The position numbers and the translations under genes were made by a program. This document shows positions 60,375-64,000 of a stretch of DNA of 64,000 nt, one piece after another (positions within the stretch are counted from its first letter, which is position 1; each line of letters starts with the position of its first letter). The notes under the pieces are model-generated. The model ran no database searches and was not told the origin of the DNA. It saw nothing but the letters and a program-made list of their open reading frames with translations. Source of the stretch: Nitrosomonas sp. (lineage in GTDB: Bacteria > Pseudomonadota > Gammaproteobacteria > Burkholderiales > Nitrosomonadaceae); contig NZ_JADZAJ010000005.1 in NCBI RefSeq assembly GCF_020852615.1, positions 62,001 through 126,000 of the forward strand, in the 5' to 3' direction.

Positions 60375-60415
60375 CCAGGATAGGAAAAAAATATGAGTAA
60401 CAAGTGGAGACGATT

Positions 60416-60784
60416 ATGAAAACCTGTACCAGAAAAGGTTTTGTTGTACTTGCGATATGGATGACCGTCAGTATGACCTGCGGGGCATCGGGAGTAAGGT
60501 CACTTGCACAGGAAGATCATTATCTTCCTCAGGCTGAAAGAGCATCACTGGAGGAGCTTGATAATGCAACAGGACGTGAAGGAGTTGATGTAACCACTCT
60601 AAATAATATGAACGTCCGCGCACTGCTTGCCGGCAACAGGGCCACAAACAATGCAAGCGGTTTTAATTCCATTGATAACGGTTCTTTTGTTGGGGCAAGT
60701 GGTATGTTTTCGGTAATACAGAACTCGGGAAACAATGTTCTTATTCAGGATTCGACAATTATCAATGTAACGATACTGCCCTGA
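60416..60784 (+). CDS. Small secreted protein of the fibre cluster, 122 aa
   Basis: From ATG 60416 (RBS GTGGAGA) a 122-residue protein with an N-terminal signal (about 5-25, ending TCGASG). A short acidic part contains LEELDNATGREG near residues 45-56. The C-terminal half has Gly/Asn/Ser/Gln-rich beta-prone sequence: GFNSIDNGSFVGASGMFSV then IQNSGNNVLIQDSTIINV. The IQ-N-N-V pattern echoes the end of the repeat protein (SLIQQQVSFQGNVNV). It may be a minor or nucleating fibre component. No named family is claimed. First gene after the terminator; the C39 gene follows. Confidence 0.78.
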   Translation: MKTCTRKGFVVLAIWMTVSMTCGASGVRSLAQEDHYLPQAERASLEELDNATGREGVDVTTLNNMNVRALLAGNRATNNASGFNSIDNGSFVGASGMFSVIQNSGNNVLIQDSTIINVTILP

Positions 60785-60866
60785 TTTGAAGTGTGCTTAC
60801 AGGAAATAAAATTTCAGGTTATCCGCAAAACCGCGAGCTATGCCGTTGTCTGTTCTGGAAATAAGC

Positions 60867-61565
60867 ATGAGATTTTTATTTAGATTATTCGTTATTTTGC
60901 AAATTTTCTGGGTAATCCGGGGAGGAGAAGCATTTGCCATGGATATGATTGGTGTAGCGGGCGGAGCCAATTTCAATATTCAGGGAAAAAGCTTTGCAGA
61001 ACGGCGATTCAATACGGTTTACAGGCAACAGTTTGATTTCAGCTGCGGATCGGCTGCGTTGGCAAGCCTGCTTACTTTTCATTATGACGATACAGTTAAT
61101 GAGCAGTCTGTTTTCATAGACATGTACCAGAATGGTGATCAGGAAAAGATCAAACGGGAAGGCTTTTCCATGCTGGATATGAAACTGTATCTTGAACGCA
61201 GAGGATATCGTTCGGATGGATTCAAGATTAATCTGGATCAGCTTTGGGCTACCGGGAACCCTGCCATTACCATTATTAACCTTAATGGCTACATGCATTT
61301 CGTCATTATTAAGGGGGTGGATGAAGAAAAAGTTCTACTGGGGGACCCGGCAATGGGTGTCAAGTCCATGGATCGTACCGAATTTGAAAAAATATGGGGT
61401 AATCGCATCTTGTTTCTGATCCATAGCGATACTGATCCTGCAGTAAGCTATCAGAAAATACATGCAGAGTGGGCTGGAAGACTGGCGCCATTGGGCGAAG
61501 CGGTAGATCGAACAAGTTTGGGTGTCTTCAATGTACTGCGCCCGGGCCCCTGGGATTTTCGATAA
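60867..61565 (+). CDS. C39-type cysteine peptidase, FapD-like
   Basis: From ATG 60867 the product is 232 residues; ATG 60840 is an alternative with nine extra residues. A hydrophobic signal or anchor (about 4-24) is followed by a C39 peptidase domain with all key residues: Gln54/55 and Cys60 in YRQQFDFSCGSAAL, His144 in GYMHFVIIKG and Asp160 in VLLGDPAMG. In Fap operons a stand-alone C39 peptidase, FapD, is required for fibre export. It lacks the ABC transporter parts of bacteriocin exporters. It lies between two small secreted proteins. Confidence 0.92.
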   Translation: MRFLFRLFVILQIFWVIRGGEAFAMDMIGVAGGANFNIQGKSFAERRFNTVYRQQFDFSCGSAALASLLTFHYDDTVNEQSVFIDMYQNGDQEKIKREGFSMLDMKLYLERRGYRSDGFKINLDQLWATGNPAITIINLNGYMHFVIIKGVDEEKVLLGDPAMGVKSMDRTEFEKIWGNRILFLIHSDTDPAVSYQKIHAEWAGRLAPLGEAVDRTSLGVFNVLRPGPWDFR

Positions 61566-61586
61566 TTTGTGTAATACGAGAGAAAA

Positions 61587-62087
61587 ATGAAAACTACTGA
61601 TTTCTTTCCGGCTGTTAGGCGCATGCAATTGCGCCTGATGTTATTGGCACTGTTCTGTTTTATGAAACAGGTGCACGCTGGAGATATTAACGCCGACTCC
61701 GCAACACAAAGTGTTTTTCATCAGGAATGGGAACGGGCGTCAGATGAAGAACTCGCTTCTCTCAGGGGAGGATTTATTCTTCCCAATGGGATACAGGTTG
61801 ATATGAGTCTGGAAAAATTTATTCATTTGAATGATGTGCTGGTGCATTCGTCTTCCGTTCACGTTCCGGGAGAAGGTGTGCTTCTGCAAGCCGGAGGAAT
61901 GAACTCCGTGTCCGGTTCTGTTGCTGTGCCACAGCTCAGCACCTTTATCCAGAATACACTGGATAGTCAGCACATTGACGCACTGACGAAAATCAACATA
62001 GATATCAGCAATGTAAAAGGAGCAACGGCAAGTCTAGGTAATCACCGAATGATTACCGATTATCTGGCTCCTGCACTGTCGCGGTAA
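61587..62087 (+). CDS. Small secreted protein with a double-glycine-like motif, 166 aa
   Basis: The protein has an N-terminal signal (about 12-31, ending KQVHAGD), then WERASDEELASLRGGFILPNG, where Gly61-Gly62 with preceding Glu, Leu and Leu at bacteriocin-leader-like spacing resemble the sites cut by C39 peptidases. The rest is beta-prone (IQVDMSLEKFIHLNDVLVH, SVSGSVAVPQLSTFIQ, ALTKINIDISNV). In position it corresponds to FapE. RBS GAGAGAAAA. No family is recognised; the leader-like role is inference. Confidence 0.8.
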   Translation: MKTTDFFPAVRRMQLRLMLLALFCFMKQVHAGDINADSATQSVFHQEWERASDEELASLRGGFILPNGIQVDMSLEKFIHLNDVLVHSSSVHVPGEGVLLQAGGMNSVSGSVAVPQLSTFIQNTLDSQHIDALTKINIDISNVKGATASLGNHRMITDYLAPALSR

Positions 62088-62138
62088 TCCAGCCTGATGC
62101 TGCCCGATATAAAAAATATATGTGAGGAAGACAGCCAG

Positions 62139-63488
62139 ATGTCAAATATGACTTATAAATTATTTGCCGGTTGCCTCACAATATTTCTTGCTGTGTATTC
62201 TCAGGCAGGAAGGTCTTCGGATGAAATACTTGAGCAATATAAATCTCTTTTTTCGCAGCAGCAGAAGGAATTTGAGAAACAGCGGCAAATTATTATCGAG
62301 CAGGGAAAAGAGATCGAAAAACTGAAATCCCGTCTGGATTCCCTGACACAGCAGCCAGCCGGCCAGCAGTCCACCAGCAACAGGGCTGATAAAGGAGCAG
62401 AGCAACCGGATTCAGCAAAATTACCCCATTCAAAAGCAGTCGCAGCGCAGCCTGTTGACAAAAGAGATGATCATCAGGCGCAGGCACGTGCCGAATCCGG
62501 TAATCTTCCAAGTGGCCCGGTAGGGCAGGCGCCACCTAAGCAGAATGAAAAACCAAGACCACCTGAAATGCCCAGGTTGAGTGATTCGGTAGGAGGAGTG
62601 CTGACGCGTAAAGGCAAAATAGTGATTGAACCTTCGCTGGAATATGCTTTTACGGGAGGGAGTCGGGTTTTTCTGGATGCATTTACCTTTCTTCCGGCTA
62701 TTGCCATTGGTCTGATCGATATTCGCCAGATCAAGCAGCATAGCCTCATGGCGAGTATTGGTGCCCGTTACGGTCTGACAGACCGTTTGGAAATCGAAGC
62801 GAGAGTTCCCTACCGGGCCCGATTTGATGAACAACGCTCAAGACCGGTCAGTATTGGCGCAGCAATTGATGAAACATTTAATGCTTCCGGTAATGGTCTG
62901 GGAGATATTGAATTTGCCGCTCGCTACCAGCTGAATTCAGGTGCGGGAGGATGGCCTATTCTGGTGGGCAACCTGCAAGCTACAGCGCCTACAGGTAAAG
63001 GCCCGTTTGATATTAAATATGCCAGGGCTCAGGGGGTTCCGGGTGCGGTATTTCCTACCGAGGTTCCTACCGGATCAGGTTTTTTCAGTTTTGAGCCAAG
63101 TGTGACTGCACTGTATGCAACTGATCCGGCAGTGTTTTTTGCAAACCTGGCCTATAACTACAATATGGGCTCCAAACAAAAAGCAATTGACGGGTCAGGT
63201 GACAGGTATAAAGTTGATCCCGGCTATGGTCTTGGTTTAACTGTTGGTATGGGGTTTGGGATAAATGAACGTTCTTCATTCAACATCGCGTACTCTCACC
63301 GCCATATCTTTAATACCAGGATCAATAACCAGACGTTGAAAGGCAGCCAGCTTGATATAGGCCAGTTGCTGATCGGCTACGCCTTCAAGTATTCACCACA
63401 GACCACCCTGAACTTCTCCTTTGCAATAGGCACAACCGAAGATGCACAGGATGTGAGGCTCAGCTTCAGGGTACCTATGGTCTTTTAG
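62139..63488 (+). CDS. Outer-membrane protein with N-terminal coiled coil, FapF-like
   Basis: From ATG 62139 (RBS GAGGAAGAC) the product is 449 residues; ATG 62097 is upstream without family features. A signal peptide (1 to about 23) is followed by a coiled coil at about 28-70 (ILEQYKSLFSQQQKEFEKQ, EIEKLKSRLDSL), a Pro/Gln/Ala-rich linker to about 150, and a beta-barrel from about 160 to the C-terminal Phe (SFRVPMVF). This is the domain order of FapF, the trimeric fibre-secretion porin. The barrel also resembles transporter proteins annotated as phenol-degradation (MetA) types. It closes the cluster. Confidence 0.88.
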   Translation: MSNMTYKLFAGCLTIFLAVYSQAGRSSDEILEQYKSLFSQQQKEFEKQRQIIIEQGKEIEKLKSRLDSLTQQPAGQQSTSNRADKGAEQPDSAKLPHSKAVAAQPVDKRDDHQAQARAESGNLPSGPVGQAPPKQNEKPRPPEMPRLSDSVGGVLTRKGKIVIEPSLEYAFTGGSRVFLDAFTFLPAIAIGLIDIRQIKQHSLMASIGARYGLTDRLEIEARVPYRARFDEQRSRPVSIGAAIDETFNASGNGLGDIEFAARYQLNSGAGGWPILVGNLQATAPTGKGPFDIKYARAQGVPGAVFPTEVPTGSGFFSFEPSVTALYATDPAVFFANLAYNYNMGSKQKAIDGSGDRYKVDPGYGLGLTVGMGFGINERSSFNIAYSHRHIFNTRINNQTLKGSQLDIGQLLIGYAFKYSPQTTLNFSFAIGTTEDAQDVRLSFRVPMVF

Positions 63489-63540
63489 ATGTCCCGGGGC
63501 GCCGGATCAGGTCAGTTAATACAATCAATCTTACTTTGCA

Positions 63541-64000
63541 TCATTTCAGCCCCAGGCTCTCCAGTACTTTTTCGTGATTCCATTTTCCGTGAAACAGGCG
63601 GCCTTTATGATCAGGCGTACGGTCACTCGTCCAGGTAATATACTGTCCATCCGGGGTAAATACCGGTAATCCATCGAATCCTTCCTCATCAGTTACCCGC
63701 ACCGGCTCTTTTGTACCGTTGATATCAACGATATAAAGCTCAAAATTACGATGCCCTTCAACATTGGTTGCAAAAATAATGTACTGATTTGACGGGTGAT
63801 AAAAAGGTGCCCAGGACATTCTGTTAAGCCGGGTGACTTGTTTCTGATCTGACCCGTCAATATTCATGGTAAATATTTCTGCTTCCTGCCCGTTTTCTGA
63901 AAAGCGGCGCCAGACAATCCGCTTCCCGTCCGGACTGAAGAATGGCCCTCCGTCATAGCTGCTGGTGTGTGTCAGTCTTTTAATATTGGAACCATCTGCA
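63541..64000 (-). CDS. TolB-like WD40/PD40 beta-propeller protein (partial, right edge)
   Basis: The frame is open to the right edge and ends at 63541. Repeated blades are visible: SYDGGPFFSPDGKRIVWRR, MNIDGSDQKQVTRLNRMSWA, then DGLPVFTPDGQYITWTSDR, with the SPDG core of PD40 repeats. This could be a TolB-type or related periplasmic propeller, but the end is unusual for TolB. Convergent with the FapF-like gene. Start lies outside the window. Confidence 0.8.
   Translation of the reverse strand, partial: ADGSNIKRLTHTSSYDGGPFFSPDGKRIVWRRFSENGQEAEIFTMNIDGSDQKQVTRLNRMSWAPFYHPSNQYIIFATNVEGHRNFELYIVDINGTKEPVRVTDEEGFDGLPVFTPDGQYITWTSDRTPDHKGRLFHGKWNHEKVLESLGLK

Noticed and set aside
60867..61565. 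C39 gene as part of a bacteriocin exporter
   Set aside because: There is no ABC transmembrane or ATPase domain in or near it, and the adjacent barrel has a FapF-like coiled coil, so a fibre system fits better.

Overview
The window reads as a stretch of a betaproteobacterial ammonia oxidiser of the genus Nitrosomonas, possibly close to N. eutropha. This rests on gene content and order, moderate GC, a complete System I cytochrome c maturation locus, an exosortase-A (XrtA/PEP-CTERM) accessory set and an NsrR-like NO sensor. The species guess is inference; no alignment was run. No rRNA, tRNA or CRISPR array was seen.

Layout. (1) 1-3520, minus: queA-tgt-yajC-secD (queuosine modification and Sec translocon; secD runs off the left edge). 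(2) 3673-8294, plus: leuS-lptE-holA-OsmC-like gene, then a 51-aa lipoprotein and a strong terminator. (3) 8753-20867, minus: a GGDEF/EAL c-di-GMP protein, a porin with a PstS-like periplasmic protein, and an exosortase-A-associated set (N-acyltransferase, amidotransferase-like protein, PLP decarboxylase, acyl-CoA ligase, sigma-54 response regulator PrsR). No exosortase and no PEP-CTERM substrate lie in the window. (4) 21090-30072: penicillin acylase, a UDG-like protein, three small stress or envelope genes, an IS3-type remnant, a small membrane protein, a YccA/BI-1 protein, uvrC, a tautomerase and a family-5 uracil-DNA glycosylase. (5) 30168-36422: tamA-tamB, with a convergent Rrf2/NsrR regulator. 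(6) 36792-42948: rimP-nusA-infB-rbfA-truB. (7) 43058-50760: ccmABCDEFGHI and bcp. (8) 50935-54745: a Tat-exported Met/Gly-rich multicopper oxidase divergent from an alginate-export-type porin and an NrfJ-like protein. (9) 54773-58569: uvrB, aspC-type aminotransferase and a small LuxR-type HTH protein. (10) 59124-63488: the most interesting locus. It holds an extremely Asn/Ser/Thr/Asp-rich secreted repeat protein, a small secreted protein, a C39 cysteine peptidase, a second small secreted protein with a double-glycine-like motif, and an outer-membrane protein with an N-terminal coiled coil. (11) 63541 to the right edge: a TolB-like beta-propeller, partial.

Region 10 has the architecture of a functional-amyloid (Fap-like) secretion operon: a C39 peptidase like FapD, a coiled-coil plus beta-barrel protein like FapF, small secreted partners and a low-complexity fibre candidate. 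The fibre candidate and small partners do not look like the Pseudomonas proteins. I propose it as a divergent Fap-like surface-fibre system. With the c-di-GMP enzyme, exosortase accessory genes and alginate-export-type porin, the window is rich in cell-surface and biofilm functions beside core housekeeping operons.
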